A stretch of 64,000 nt of DNA from Deltaproteobacteria bacterium. Lineage in GTDB: Bacteria > Desulfobacterota > Syntrophorhabdia > Syntrophorhabdales > Syntrophorhabdaceae. Where the stretch lies: assembly GCA_029553295.1 (NCBI GenBank), contig JAKPCK010000090.1, forward strand, positions 1-64,000, read 5' to 3'. Shown piece after piece: positions 45,345-54,285 of this stretch. Every line of letters begins with the position of its first letter. Position 1 is the first letter of the stretch. Both the position numbers and the translations under genes were made by a program. The notes under the pieces were generated by a model. It was not told the DNA's origin, searched no databases, and saw only the letters and a list, made by a program, of their open reading frames with translations.

Positions 45345-47963
45345 TCAAAGGGCTCTTTTTATCAGTTTTTCTATCTCCACTGCAAAAAATACTATAGAGG
45401 ATAAAACAAGCGTCCATATAAGTTCGTTAAATGTCAGAGGTACTGTTTTGAATATGGGGTTGAGAGATGGGATATATATTGTTGCCATTTGAAATATAAA
45501 TGTTAATATAACTGCGCCAAGGAGATATTTATTAGAAAATAGACCCATCTTAAAAAGAGATACCTTTTCCGACCTTATGGCAAGGACATGACCGAGTTGG
45601 GTTAGACAAAGCACTGTAAACACCATTGTCTGCCAGTGACTGTTTCCTGTCTTAATGGCAAAGGCCTGTGTAGAAAGTACGATTCCTGCCATCAAAAGAC
45701 CTACCCAGATGGCATGGACACCTAAACCATGGGCAGATATACTCTCTTTTGGATGCCTTGGGGGTCTATTCATAACATCTTCCTCTTCTGGTTCAACGGA
45801 CAGGGCAAGGGCAGGCAGCCCATCTGTCACAAGATTAATCCAGAGTATATGGATAGGAAGTAGTGGTATGGGTAAACCGAATATAGGGGCAAGAAAAAGG
45901 GTCCATATCTCCCCTGAGTTTGTAGTCAATAGATATTTGATGAATTTCCTGATATTGTCATATATCTTTCTACCTTCCTTGACTGCCTTTACTATTGTGG
46001 CAAAGTTGTCATCGAGGAGAATCATGTGGGCTGCCTCTTTTGATACATCAGTGCCTGTGATACCCATAGCAATACCTATGTCAGCCCTTTTTAAGGCCGG
46101 TGCATCGTTTACACCATCTCCTGTCATGGCTACAAAATGCCCTTTATCCTGTAATGCCCTTACAATCTTAAGCTTCTGCTCTGGTGCAACCCTTGCATAG
46201 ACCCTTATGTCTTCAACCTTTTCTTCAAATTCTTCCATTGTAAGACCTTCCAGTTCCCTGCCTGTGATAACAGCATCGTTATTATCCAGGATCCCAAGCC
46301 TTTTTGCTATTGTCCTGGCTGTTAGCTGGTGGTCACCGGTTATCATAACAGGCACAATGCCAGCATTTTTGCACATAGATACTGCCTCTTTTGCCTCTTC
46401 CCTTGGGGGGTCCATCATACCTGTGAGGCCAATGATTGTAAGGCCTGTCTCCACACTTTTGGGAGAAAAATCAGAAGGGATTTCATCCCATATCCTGTAT
46501 GCTATACATAAGACCCTGAGTCCATCCTGGGCCATCATCTCATTTATAGAGGCGAGCCTTTCAACATCTATATCTTTTAGCCCGTGAGATGTAAGGACAT
46601 TGACAGACCTTTCCATCAATGTGTCAATGGCACCCTTTGTAAAGGATATGTATCCTTGCTTCCATCTGTGAAACGTGGTCATACATTTTCTATCTGAATC
46701 AAAAGGGAGTTCTAATATCCTTGGGTATATCTTTTCGAGCTCTTTTTTATTATAGTTTTGGGTCTTTGCAATGCTATACAAGGCTGTCTCAGTAGGGTCA
46801 CCCATGATATCTCCCTCATTATCCATCTGGGCATCATTGCTTAATGCAAGGGCAGTCATAAAAAGCGCATTTACTTCTTCGGAGGACCCTCCTTTGGTTA
46901 AATCTGAGACAGGCACGAGTTTATCTTCAATAAAAACCTTTTCTACGGTCATTTTATTCAATGTGAGTGTGCCTGTCTTATCAGAACAGATATATGTCAC
47001 AGAACCAAGTGTCTCAACTGCAGGGAGTTTTCTTATAAGGGCATGGAGTTTTACAAGCTTTTTTGCACCAAGGGCAAGGGATATGGTTACAACTGCCGGC
47101 AGGGCCTCTGGTATGGCTGCTACTGCAAGAGAGATTGCCGTGAGCAACATTAATAAAATAGGTTCTCCACGGAACACCCCAAACCCAAAGACTATTGCGC
47201 ATATAACAAGCACTGCAATGGCAAGTCTTTTTCCAAATATTACAAGCCTTTTCTGGAGTGGTGTTTTAACCTCTTCCTCACCCTGGAGCATGGATGCAAT
47301 CTTGCCAAGTTCGGTGTCCATGCCTGTAGCCACCACTATGCCTAAACCACGGCCATATGAGACCACCGTGCCTTTAAAGGCCATATTTTTTCTATCCCCA
47401 AGGGGCAATGACTTATCTGAAAGGGCATCACATTGTTTTTCTACAGGTATAGATTCTCCGGTTAATGCTGCCTCCTCAACCTTTAGATTAAATGTCTCTA
47501 AGAGCCTCATGTCAGCAGGGACAATGCGGCCTGCCTCCAAAACCACAATATCACCAGGGACAAGTTCTGATGCAGCAATACTTGTATGAACCCCATCCCT
47601 TATAACAGTTGCCGTATACGCTGCCATCTTTTTTAGGGCATCCATTGCCTTTTCTGCCCTGTATTCCTGTATAAAACCAATGACGGCATTAATGACAACT
47701 ATGACAATAATTGCTATAGTATCGGATAATTCGCCTATGAAACCTGAGATGACGGCTGCTCCAATAAGGATGAGGATCATAAAATCCTTGAACTGATCAA
47801 GGAACATGGCAATAGCTGTCTTTTTCTTCTTTTCCATTAATTCATTTGGGCCATATTCATTCAGTCTTTTCCTTGCCTCATCATTGGTTAGACCATCAAG
47901 ACTTGAATTAAGTTGTTTCACAATATTGTCAGTTTCCAGTATATGGCAGTAAGGAATTGCCAT
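45345..47963 (-). CDS. P2-type cation-transporting ATPase, predicted Mn2+/Ca2+ exporter
   Basis: 872 residues. Actuator TGES (168-171), phosphorylated Asp328 in CSDKTGTLT, TM4 IPEALP (284-289), TGDGVNDAPALKRAD and TM6 ILWINLVTDGLPALALS are all present. The acidic/Asn residues in TM4, TM5 (NSGE) and TM6 (N, D) are those of SERCA/PMR1-like pumps, so Ca2+ or Mn2+ is expected. The leader carries a manganese riboswitch, which makes Mn2+ efflux the better prediction. Start ATG with GGGAGGAG. The convergent 170-bp gap to the tRNA holds nothing recognised. Confidence 0.93.
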   Translation of the reverse strand: MAIPYCHILETDNIVKQLNSSLDGLTNDEARKRLNEYGPNELMEKKKKTAIAMFLDQFKDFMILILIGAAVISGFIGELSDTIAIIVIVVINAVIGFIQEYRAEKAMDALKKMAAYTATVIRDGVHTSIAASELVPGDIVVLEAGRIVPADMRLLETFNLKVEEAALTGESIPVEKQCDALSDKSLPLGDRKNMAFKGTVVSYGRGLGIVVATGMDTELGKIASMLQGEEEVKTPLQKRLVIFGKRLAIAVLVICAIVFGFGVFRGEPILLMLLTAISLAVAAIPEALPAVVTISLALGAKKLVKLHALIRKLPAVETLGSVTYICSDKTGTLTLNKMTVEKVFIEDKLVPVSDLTKGGSSEEVNALFMTALALSNDAQMDNEGDIMGDPTETALYSIAKTQNYNKKELEKIYPRILELPFDSDRKCMTTFHRWKQGYISFTKGAIDTLMERSVNVLTSHGLKDIDVERLASINEMMAQDGLRVLCIAYRIWDEIPSDFSPKSVETGLTIIGLTGMMDPPREEAKEAVSMCKNAGIVPVMITGDHQLTARTIAKRLGILDNNDAVITGRELEGLTMEEFEEKVEDIRVYARVAPEQKLKIVRALQDKGHFVAMTGDGVNDAPALKRADIGIAMGITGTDVSKEAAHMILLDDNFATIVKAVKEGRKIYDNIRKFIKYLLTTNSGEIWTLFLAPIFGLPIPLLPIHILWINLVTDGLPALALSVEPEEEDVMNRPPRHPKESISAHGLGVHAIWVGLLMAGIVLSTQAFAIKTGNSHWQTMVFTVLCLTQLGHVLAIRSEKVSLFKMGLFSNKYLLGAVILTFIFQMATIYIPSLNPIFKTVPLTFNELIWTLVLSSIVFFAVEIEKLIKRAL

Positions 47964-47985
47964 TTTCTCCTCCCTTTTTAAAAAT

Positions 47986-48026
47986 AAAAAAGACCTTTGC
48001 CAGGATTTTATTCTCTGGTAAAGGTC
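47986..48026 (-). terminator. Intrinsic terminator of the manganese riboswitch
   Basis: On the minus strand GACCTTTACC pairs with GGCAAAGGTC (9 of 10) and is followed by six T. Its first arm contains the CCTTTA that forms the 3' side of aptamer stem P1, so the two structures exclude each other. Confidence 0.85.
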
Positions 48027-48111
48027 TCACTTGTTAGTTTCTCTAACCGACATACCGGTCGGCATCTACCGACGTATTGACGATTATGTCGCCTGAAGTT
48101 ACTCCCCTTTA
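48019..48111 (-). promoter_or_regulatory. yybP-ykoY manganese riboswitch aptamer
   Basis: On the minus strand the family's two conserved internal loops are present: TAAAGGGGAGTAAC at the 5' side and AAGTGAGACCTTTA at the 3' side. Stem P1 is TAAAGG/CCTTTA. Between them are hairpins GTCGG...CCGAC and GTTAG...CTAAC. Ligand binding would hold P1 and block the terminator that follows, turning the pump on when Mn2+ is high. The assignment is by recall of the consensus; no covariance search was run. Confidence 0.88.
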
Positions 48112-48395
48112 CTTTACCTTTAAAAAAGGTCTCAACACTGGGGCATATCTTTAGTGCCTTAATGCCCCTATCAATAATTACTTATATATTCAACAGTCAC
48201 AAAAAATCATCCCAGAAAAACGAGATGAATCTTAAGGCCTTTAAATGGTTTTGTAAAGACCTCCTTTTTATGGATATAATCTACAATCGACTTTGTATAA
48301 AGTCAATATTAATAAAACATGCCCTTTCAAGACAAAAAGACCTTGGTAGGAAATTAAACCTTGAAAAAAGCAAAGGATATATTAAAATAGATTTT
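48112..48395. other. Divergent intergenic region between riboswitch and marC
   Basis: This 284-bp stretch must hold the pump promoter on the minus strand and the marC promoter on the plus strand. Neither is convincing: TTGATA with AAGATA at 17 bp is the best minus-strand pair. An in-frame extension upstream of marC exists but reads as non-conserved sequence. Confidence 0.4.
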
Positions 48396-48965
48396 ATGAT
48401 TGACAAATTCCTCATGTCCTTTATCCCACTATTTGTTGCCTTTGATGTCCTTGGGATACTGCCCATATACATAAAATTTACAGCCCACCTTGACGCTAAA
48501 AAAAGGGGCAGGCAGCTCAGGGATTCTATCCTCACATCTTTTTTTACAACACTTCTATTTGTTGTAATAGGTAATCAGGTCCTTCAGTATCTTGGTATAG
48601 CCATCAGGGATTTCTTTATTGCCGGGGGTGTTGTTCTTTTTATTATAGCTGTTAAGGATATAGTTATGGGTCATTCAGAACCTATTATAGAGGATGATAT
48701 GTTTGGCGTTGTCCCTCTTGGGGTCCCCCTCCTTGCAGGTCCTGCTGTCCTTGCCACCTCTATTATAGTGAGAAATAACTATGGCTTTTATTTCTTTCTC
48801 ATATCACTCCTTACCAATCTTATAATATGCTGGATAATCCTTAAGTTCTCCGAATTTATCCTGAAATACCTTGGTAAGAAGTTTATAGAGGCATTATCCA
48901 AGGTCTTTGCCCTTGTCATTGCCAGCATTGCTGTTATGTTTATAAGAAAGGGTCTTACGGGATAG
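48396..48965 (+). CDS. MarC-family integral membrane protein
   Basis: About 189 residues with six predicted helices. It contains LMSFIPLFVAFDVLGILPIY, LRDSILTSFF and VVPLGVPLLAGPAVLATSII, all typical of MarC/UPF0056 proteins of unknown transport function. The frame opens at 48162, but family alignment supports the ATG at 48396. An AAAGGA lies about 20 bases upstream, so the start is not certain. Confidence 0.85.
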   Translation: MIDKFLMSFIPLFVAFDVLGILPIYIKFTAHLDAKKRGRQLRDSILTSFFTTLLFVVIGNQVLQYLGIAIRDFFIAGGVVLFIIAVKDIVMGHSEPIIEDDMFGVVPLGVPLLAGPAVLATSIIVRNNYGFYFFLISLLTNLIICWIILKFSEFILKYLGKKFIEALSKVFALVIASIAVMFIRKGLTG

Positions 48966-48973
48966 TATCTTTC

Positions 48974-49216
48974 TTAGTTGAGTATGCTATAGCTCCCCGG
49001 TATCCTCTTCTTACAAACAGGGCAAATAGGCTCTATCATGGTATAGGTCTTGCCGAACACATCCACGTTTCTTACGAATACGCCAGGGGCATTATATATC
49101 TCTTTCTCATCGAAGACCTTTCCGCAATCGCAAACAGGGAGGTGCTGGCGAAACAGTTTTCCATGAAAGGCCTGCTGTGCATATCTATCTATTAAATTTT
49201 TCTCTTTCTCTGTCAT
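48974..49216 (-). CDS. Small zinc-ribbon protein of unknown function
   Basis: 80 residues with CDCGKVF and CPVCKK, a likely four-cysteine zinc site, and a basic N-terminal helix. I do not recognise the family. It runs convergently toward marC, with an 8-bp gap. The start ATG lacks a clear Shine-Dalgarno. The paired cysteine motifs argue that it is real. Confidence 0.6.
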   Translation of the reverse strand: MTEKEKNLIDRYAQQAFHGKLFRQHLPVCDCGKVFDEKEIYNAPGVFVRNVDVFGKTYTMIEPICPVCKKRIPGSYSILN

Positions 49217-49280
49217 ATTAAAAATATAATTCAGCCCCTTTCATTCTTCAACCTTCAATATAAATATCGGCAATATTTTT

Positions 49281-49296
49281 AAAAAATTAATTTTTT
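49281..49296. repeat. 16-bp palindrome, copy 1
   Basis: AAAAAATTAATTTTTT is a perfect palindrome ending four bases before the TTGACA of the predicted promoter. Confidence 0.6.
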
Positions 49297-49299
49297 TCA

Positions 49300-49327
49300 T
49301 TGACATATGGAAATTAGAAGATAAAAT
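49300..49327 (+). promoter_or_regulatory. Candidate sigma-70 promoter of the ABC importer operon
   Basis: TTGACA (49300-49305), 16-bp spacer, TAAAAT (49322-49327); a perfect TATAAT at 49330 is too far for the same -35. The leader would be about 230 nt. Confidence 0.55.
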
Positions 49328-49369
49328 TATATAATTAATAGGGTTAAATATTTTTAAGAGAAGGGGTAT

Positions 49370-49385
49370 AAAAAATTAATTTTTT
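49370..49385. repeat. 16-bp palindrome, copy 2
   Basis: An exact second copy of AAAAAATTAATTTTTT, 89 bp after the first and downstream of the candidate promoter. Confidence 0.6.
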
Positions 49386-49565
49386 AGAAGATACTAAGGT
49401 CACCTTTATATTAAGGGGAGTCTATATAAAATCCATAAAAGATATAGATGGATAGATGGGGGGATAGAATAGGGCATATTTCTAACCGCATTTCTTTTGC
49501 ATAGACATAAAGACACAGTAGCGAATGGCTAAGTAAGAGTAATAATAAAAAATAAGGGGGGTTTT

Positions 49566-50819
49566 ATGAGAAGGATAATTTTATGCCTTTTTGTGTTATC
49601 AGCCGTTTCTCTTATCTTCGCTTCTCAGATTAAGGCACAGCAGTATATAACGCTTGGAGTCCCAACCTCTTTAAAACTCATTGAGGGTTACGAAGGCCAT
49701 AAGGCTGCCCAGCTTGCTGCGGAAGAGATAAATGCCAAGGGGGGCATTAAGGTAGGGAAAGATAAATTTCTTATCAAGATTGAGGCCCTTGATATAAGGG
49801 ATGGTGAGCCGGGCGTACCTGTCCAGGAGGCGCTTTTAGGCATAGAGAAACTCATCCTTGATAAAAAGATATATGCTGCTGTTGTGGGCAACTTCAGGTC
49901 AGAGGCGCTACTTGCTGCTATGGATATATACTCAAAGCACAAGGTAATAAACATAGGTACCATAGCCATGACACCCAAATTTCAGGAGAAAGTCCTGAGC
50001 AACCCAGAAAAATACAAATACTCTTTTAGAAACTGTCTCGATTCCAAATATCTTTCAGGTTATATACAGAATATGATGAAATTCATATCCAAGCAGTTCG
50101 GCTATAACAAGGTCTATATTGTTACCCAGGATGTGCTGTGGGCAACAGCGACAGGCTCTCTCATGGAGAAATGGTTCAAGGAAAACGGCTGGACTGTTGC
50201 AGGATTCGATAAATACCCTGTTGGTGCCACAGATTTTTCAGCAGGTCTTATGAAGGCAAAATCAGCAGGTGTCCAGGTCATAATGCCTATATTTGACATG
50301 CCTACAAGCGGAATCCTTGTAAAGCAGTGGAAGGGTATGAAGGTCCCTGCCCTTATGGCAGGCTTTATATCACCTCTGATGGGTAGTAAGTCATGGAAGA
50401 CCTTTGGCAGCGATATAGATGGACTCATGAACGTTGTCTTTGAGATAGGATACTTCCCCATCAAGGCATACCCACCTACAGTAAAATTCTCTGAGGCATA
50501 TCTAAAGAGGTGGAAAGAGGATATACAATCCGGCCACGGTGCAGCCCCCGGCTATGATACTGTGTATGTCCTTGCCAGTGCCATAGAAAAGGCAGGCACC
50601 CTTAACCCGGATAAAGTTGTCAGTGCCATAGAGGCAACGGATATGCAAGGCGTGGTAGGGAGGATAAGATTTGACAAGAGCCATCAACTTATATTCGGAG
50701 ACAACCCTAAAACCGCTGCTGTTGGCGCTGTTATGCAGTGGCAGAACGGAAAGATGGCAGTAGTATGGCCTGAATCCATTGCCAGCGATAAGATTGTAAG
50801 ACCCAGCTGGATGAAATAG
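49566..50819 (+). CDS. ABC importer substrate-binding protein, branched-chain amino acid (LivJ) family
   Basis: 417 residues. A signal peptide (about 1-24, MRRIILCLFVLSAVSLIFA) leads into a two-lobe type I periplasmic binding fold (ITLGVPTSLKLIEGYEGHKA, AQLAAEEINAKGGI). This family also binds aromatic and aliphatic carboxylates in degraders. The acyl-CoA ligase at the end of the operon makes an organic acid a plausible ligand; sequence alone cannot say which. Confidence 0.9.
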   Translation: MRRIILCLFVLSAVSLIFASQIKAQQYITLGVPTSLKLIEGYEGHKAAQLAAEEINAKGGIKVGKDKFLIKIEALDIRDGEPGVPVQEALLGIEKLILDKKIYAAVVGNFRSEALLAAMDIYSKHKVINIGTIAMTPKFQEKVLSNPEKYKYSFRNCLDSKYLSGYIQNMMKFISKQFGYNKVYIVTQDVLWATATGSLMEKWFKENGWTVAGFDKYPVGATDFSAGLMKAKSAGVQVIMPIFDMPTSGILVKQWKGMKVPALMAGFISPLMGSKSWKTFGSDIDGLMNVVFEIGYFPIKAYPPTVKFSEAYLKRWKEDIQSGHGAAPGYDTVYVLASAIEKAGTLNPDKVVSAIEATDMQGVVGRIRFDKSHQLIFGDNPKTAAVGAVMQWQNGKMAVVWPESIASDKIVRPSWMK

Positions 50820-50824
50820 GGATT

Positions 50825-51685
50825 ATGTTTGTATATGGCCTCATAAACAGTGCTGTCCTTGCCCTTATGGCAATAGGTTTTAACCTTACATTCGGGATCA
50901 GTGGGGTAGCAAACTTTGCCTATGGGGCCATATACGTTGTCTCGGGTTTTCTAACATGGAGCCTTATAAACAAGCTTAATATGCCCTATCCTGTCTCTGC
51001 CATATCAACCATTATAATTATAGGTATACTGGGTGCCTTGATATACAGGTTTATAATAAAGCGTATAAGAGGGCTTGTCATATCAGAGGTCATTGCCACA
51101 TTTGGTATATCCATAGTAATCCTTGAGTTTTTGAGATATGTGGGTTTTATCGGCTTTAAATACTCACTTCCCATGTTCATAACCGGGTCTGTAGAGATAT
51201 TTGATGCCTATGTGGATATACAGAGGCTCTTGATAATATGCTTTGTAATACTGCTTATTATAGCACTGTATATCTTTACCCATCATACAAAGATTGGGAG
51301 GGCATTCAGAGGGATTGCCCAGGAGGAGCATACATCCCTTTCCCTGGGTATAAACCCTGATTGGATAGCAAGCCTGAGTATGGGGCTTGGCTCTTCCCTG
51401 GGTGCCTTTGCTGCCATAGTAATATTACCCCTTGGGACAATCACTGTTGATGGGGGCTACGATGTCCTCATAAATGCCCTTTCTGTTTGTATTGTAGGTG
51501 GCCTTGGAAGTACCTTCGGGATAATAATTGCAAGCGTTATAATAGGATACGCCCAGACCTTAACAGCCACATATCTGGCACCGCACTGGACAATGATAGT
51601 AAGCCTCCTTGCCATACTCATTATCCTTGTTTTCAAACCATCAGGCATCCTGGGACATCAAAAAGAGCTGGAGGAGAGGGTGTAA
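50825..51685 (+). CDS. ABC importer permease, LivH family
   Basis: 286 residues, about eight membrane helices. The typical start GLINSAVLALMAIGFNLTFG and the EAA-like loop FRGIAQEEHTSLSLGINPDW are present. It starts 5 bp after the binding protein. Confidence 0.93.
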   Translation: MFVYGLINSAVLALMAIGFNLTFGISGVANFAYGAIYVVSGFLTWSLINKLNMPYPVSAISTIIIIGILGALIYRFIIKRIRGLVISEVIATFGISIVILEFLRYVGFIGFKYSLPMFITGSVEIFDAYVDIQRLLIICFVILLIIALYIFTHHTKIGRAFRGIAQEEHTSLSLGINPDWIASLSMGLGSSLGAFAAIVILPLGTITVDGGYDVLINALSVCIVGGLGSTFGIIIASVIIGYAQTLTATYLAPHWTMIVSLLAILIILVFKPSGILGHQKELEERV

Positions 51686-51777
51686 AAAAGGCAATAGTTC
51701 ACAGGGGATAAGGATAGTATCCGGCAGTATATTTGTTGGTAGCCGCAGGTCTCAACCTGCTAATAAAAAAGAGGGAT

Positions 51778-52788
51778 ATGGCCAAAGAAAACTACAGAAA
51801 GGAAAGGATAGACAGATGTATAAAGGCACGTTCTGATGATATATATGCCATATCTTCAAAGAACGAGATACTATATCTCTTATTCCCGAGGGTTATACCC
51901 ATAGCAGCCCTGGGAATAATCGCCTTGATTTCGCCTCTATACTGGCAGAAGGTCATTATAAGCGCATGTATATTTGCCATGCTTGCTGTTTCGTGGGATT
52001 TTCTGTCAAGCTGTGGCATGCTTTCCCTTGGCCAGGCATTATTTTTTGGTATAGGTTCATACATAGCAGGTATCCTTAACCATTACCTCAATTTACCTTT
52101 TTATATTACTATCCCTGTTGCCACTATATCTGGCGGGCTTTTATCAACTATACTACTTCTGCCTGTTGTGAGATTGAGGGGTATATACTTTGCCATGGTG
52201 ACACTTATCCTACCCCTTATGCTCATGAGGGGGATAGAGGCAACCCGCATATTCGGCGGCAATGAAGGTATAACAGGGCTGAGTCCTTTTCCAAATATAT
52301 GGGTTGAGCTTATTATAATCATTACTGCCATGTGGGTTACCCTTTTTGCCCTCCGGAGGTTCATTTCCTCTGATTATGGTCTCATATTTGTGAGTATAAG
52401 GGACAACGACAGGGCTACTATGGCATCGGGGATTAATATATATGCCTTTAAGGCCCAGGCGCTTTTTATAGGTAGCTGCATCTGTGCCTTCTGCGGTGCA
52501 TTTATGACACACTCTTACATGTTTACAGGTATACCGGTATTTACCATGGAGTTCTCCATATTGCCCATTGCAGCCTCTGCAATAGGTGGCATAGGTAGCC
52601 TTGCAGGCCCATTACTCGGTGCCTTTGTCCTCGTGCCTTTGTCGGAGATACTGAGGGAATTCGGGACCCTAAGGGTTGTATTTTATGGTCTCGTCCTTGT
52701 TATCTGCGTTGTTGCACTCCCGGAAGGTATCTTCCATTACCTCTCCAGAAAATATAATGAGATGGAAAGGTGGGTAAAGATAGAGTAA
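51778..52788 (+). CDS. ABC importer permease, LivM family
   Basis: About 336 residues from the ATG at 51778; a TTG at 51733 would add 15. Family landmarks are WDFLSSCGMLSLGQALFFGI and the EAA-like ISIRDNDRATMASGI-type loop (VSIRDNDRATMASGINIYAF). It has about nine helices after a charged cytosolic N terminus. A 92-bp gap from livH holds nothing clear. The stop abuts the next ATG. Confidence 0.9.
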   Translation: MAKENYRKERIDRCIKARSDDIYAISSKNEILYLLFPRVIPIAALGIIALISPLYWQKVIISACIFAMLAVSWDFLSSCGMLSLGQALFFGIGSYIAGILNHYLNLPFYITIPVATISGGLLSTILLLPVVRLRGIYFAMVTLILPLMLMRGIEATRIFGGNEGITGLSPFPNIWVELIIIITAMWVTLFALRRFISSDYGLIFVSIRDNDRATMASGINIYAFKAQALFIGSCICAFCGAFMTHSYMFTGIPVFTMEFSILPIAASAIGGIGSLAGPLLGAFVLVPLSEILREFGTLRVVFYGLVLVICVVALPEGIFHYLSRKYNEMERWVKIE

Positions 52789-53532
52789 ATGGCTATTCTT
52801 GAGATAAGGAACCTAACAAAGAGTTTCGGCGGGATAAAGGCAGTAGATGATGTGAGTGTTGATGTCCATGAAAACACACTCCTCGGGATAATAGGTCCAA
52901 ACGGCTCAGGCAAGACTACCTTTGTAAATATGATAACGGGTTTTATAAGACCTGATAAGGGGAGTGTAAGATTTAAGGGAAAGGAGCTTATAGGCCTGAC
53001 CCCATACAAGATTACAAATATGGGCATTGGTAGGGCATTCCAGATGGTAAAGCCGTTTTTTCACCTGCCGGCATTCAAGAATATCATAGTCCCTCTATCA
53101 TCGGATAGGGTAAAGGCAACAAAAGGTGGGGGGTTTGGAGATAAAGACGCCATTGCCCTTGATATACTGGAAGAGGTAGGCTTTGAGAGGGGTTCCTCTG
53201 TCCCATACAAGACAGCCAGTGTCCTGCCCCATGGTTATCTAAAGAGGCTTGAGCTTGCCCGCCTCATAGCACTCAAGGCAGAGGTCTTAATACTGGATGA
53301 GCTTTTCTCAGGGCTTTCCATTGCAGAGGTAACGAGCATTGTCCCGATAATAGAAAAACTCCTCGTAGAGGGAAAGACCATTATCATGATTGAACATAGG
53401 CTTAAAGAACTCTTCAGGATTGCAGATAATGTAATAGTCTTCAACTTCGGGAAAAAGATAAAAGAGGGTAAACCAAAGGAGATCCTGGAAGATGAAGAGG
53501 TAAAAAAGGCTTATCTCGGGGTGGAGGTCTGA
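52789..53532 (+). CDS. ABC importer ATP-binding protein, LivG family
   Basis: 247 residues. Walker A GPNGSGKTTF, Walker B EVLILDELFSGLS and the H-loop MIEHR are clear. The ABC signature is degenerate (LPHGYLKRLELAR instead of LSGGQ), a variation common in LivG. It directly follows livM. Confidence 0.93.
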   Translation: MAILEIRNLTKSFGGIKAVDDVSVDVHENTLLGIIGPNGSGKTTFVNMITGFIRPDKGSVRFKGKELIGLTPYKITNMGIGRAFQMVKPFFHLPAFKNIIVPLSSDRVKATKGGGFGDKDAIALDILEEVGFERGSSVPYKTASVLPHGYLKRLELARLIALKAEVLILDELFSGLSIAEVTSIVPIIEKLLVEGKTIIMIEHRLKELFRIADNVIVFNFGKKIKEGKPKEILEDEEVKKAYLGVEV

Positions 53533-53534
53533 AT

Positions 53535-54281
53535 TTGCTTAAGGTTGAAAACCTAATGGTTTTTTATGAAAATGCCCTTGCCATAAATGAGCTATCAATA
53601 CACGTCGAAGAGGGAGAGATAGTAGGGATTATCGGGTCAAACAGTGCAGGCAAGACCACACTTGTTAATACATTATCAGGGCTACTTTTGGATACCCAGT
53701 TGAAGGAGAAGAGGAAAGGTGGCGAGAGGATTACCATCTTTGGGAGGATAACCTTTCTTGGAAAGGACATAACAAACCTGTGGGCAGATGAAAGGGTAAA
53801 AATGGGGATTGTGCTTTCCAGGGAAAGACACCCAGTTTTTGTAGAGAGTGATGTGGAGGAGAACCTCAAGATAGCAGCTTATATAACCACAAAGAAAGAG
53901 ATGAAAGAAAATATAGCCTTTGTATATAAGGTATTTCCGAGCCTTGTCCCCTTGAGAAAGAGAAAGGCAGGATTCTTAAGTGGAGGTGAGCAGCAGATGC
54001 TTGCCATAGGTATGTCCCTTATGGCAAAACCAAGGCTTCTTCTTCTTGATGAACCACTCCTCGGGCTCTCCCCTACCATCCAGGTAAAACTCATAGAGTC
54101 CATTGTCCAGATAAGGAAGGATGCCAACGTAACTATACTCATATGCGAACAGTTTGCCAGACCAGTCCTGCCCATAATAGACAAGGGTTATGTCCTTGAA
54201 AACGGCATGCTTACCCTTGAGGGGACAGGTAAAGAACTCTACAATAATCCTGAGATAAAGGCTGCATATTTTGGGGTGTAA
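53535..54281 (+). CDS. ABC importer ATP-binding protein, LivF family
   Basis: 248 residues with Walker A GSNSAGKTTL, a full signature LSGGEQQMLAIGM and Walker B RLLLLDEPLLGLSP. The start is TTG, 2 bp after livG. It completes a five-gene importer. Confidence 0.93.
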   Translation: MLKVENLMVFYENALAINELSIHVEEGEIVGIIGSNSAGKTTLVNTLSGLLLDTQLKEKRKGGERITIFGRITFLGKDITNLWADERVKMGIVLSRERHPVFVESDVEENLKIAAYITTKKEMKENIAFVYKVFPSLVPLRKRKAGFLSGGEQQMLAIGMSLMAKPRLLLLDEPLLGLSPTIQVKLIESIVQIRKDANVTILICEQFARPVLPIIDKGYVLENGMLTLEGTGKELYNNPEIKAAYFGV

Positions 54282-54285
54282 CAGA

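Larger units (their letters stand above)
49217..49565. other. AT-rich control region of the ABC importer operon
   Basis: 349 bp without a gene, containing a promoter candidate and two copies of a 16-bp palindrome, listed separately. The rest is low-complexity AT-rich DNA ending in AAGGGGGG before the first importer gene. Confidence 0.6.

Noticed and set aside
48162-48395. 78-codon extension of marC
   Set aside because: It reads as non-membrane, non-conserved sequence ahead of the canonical MarC start.
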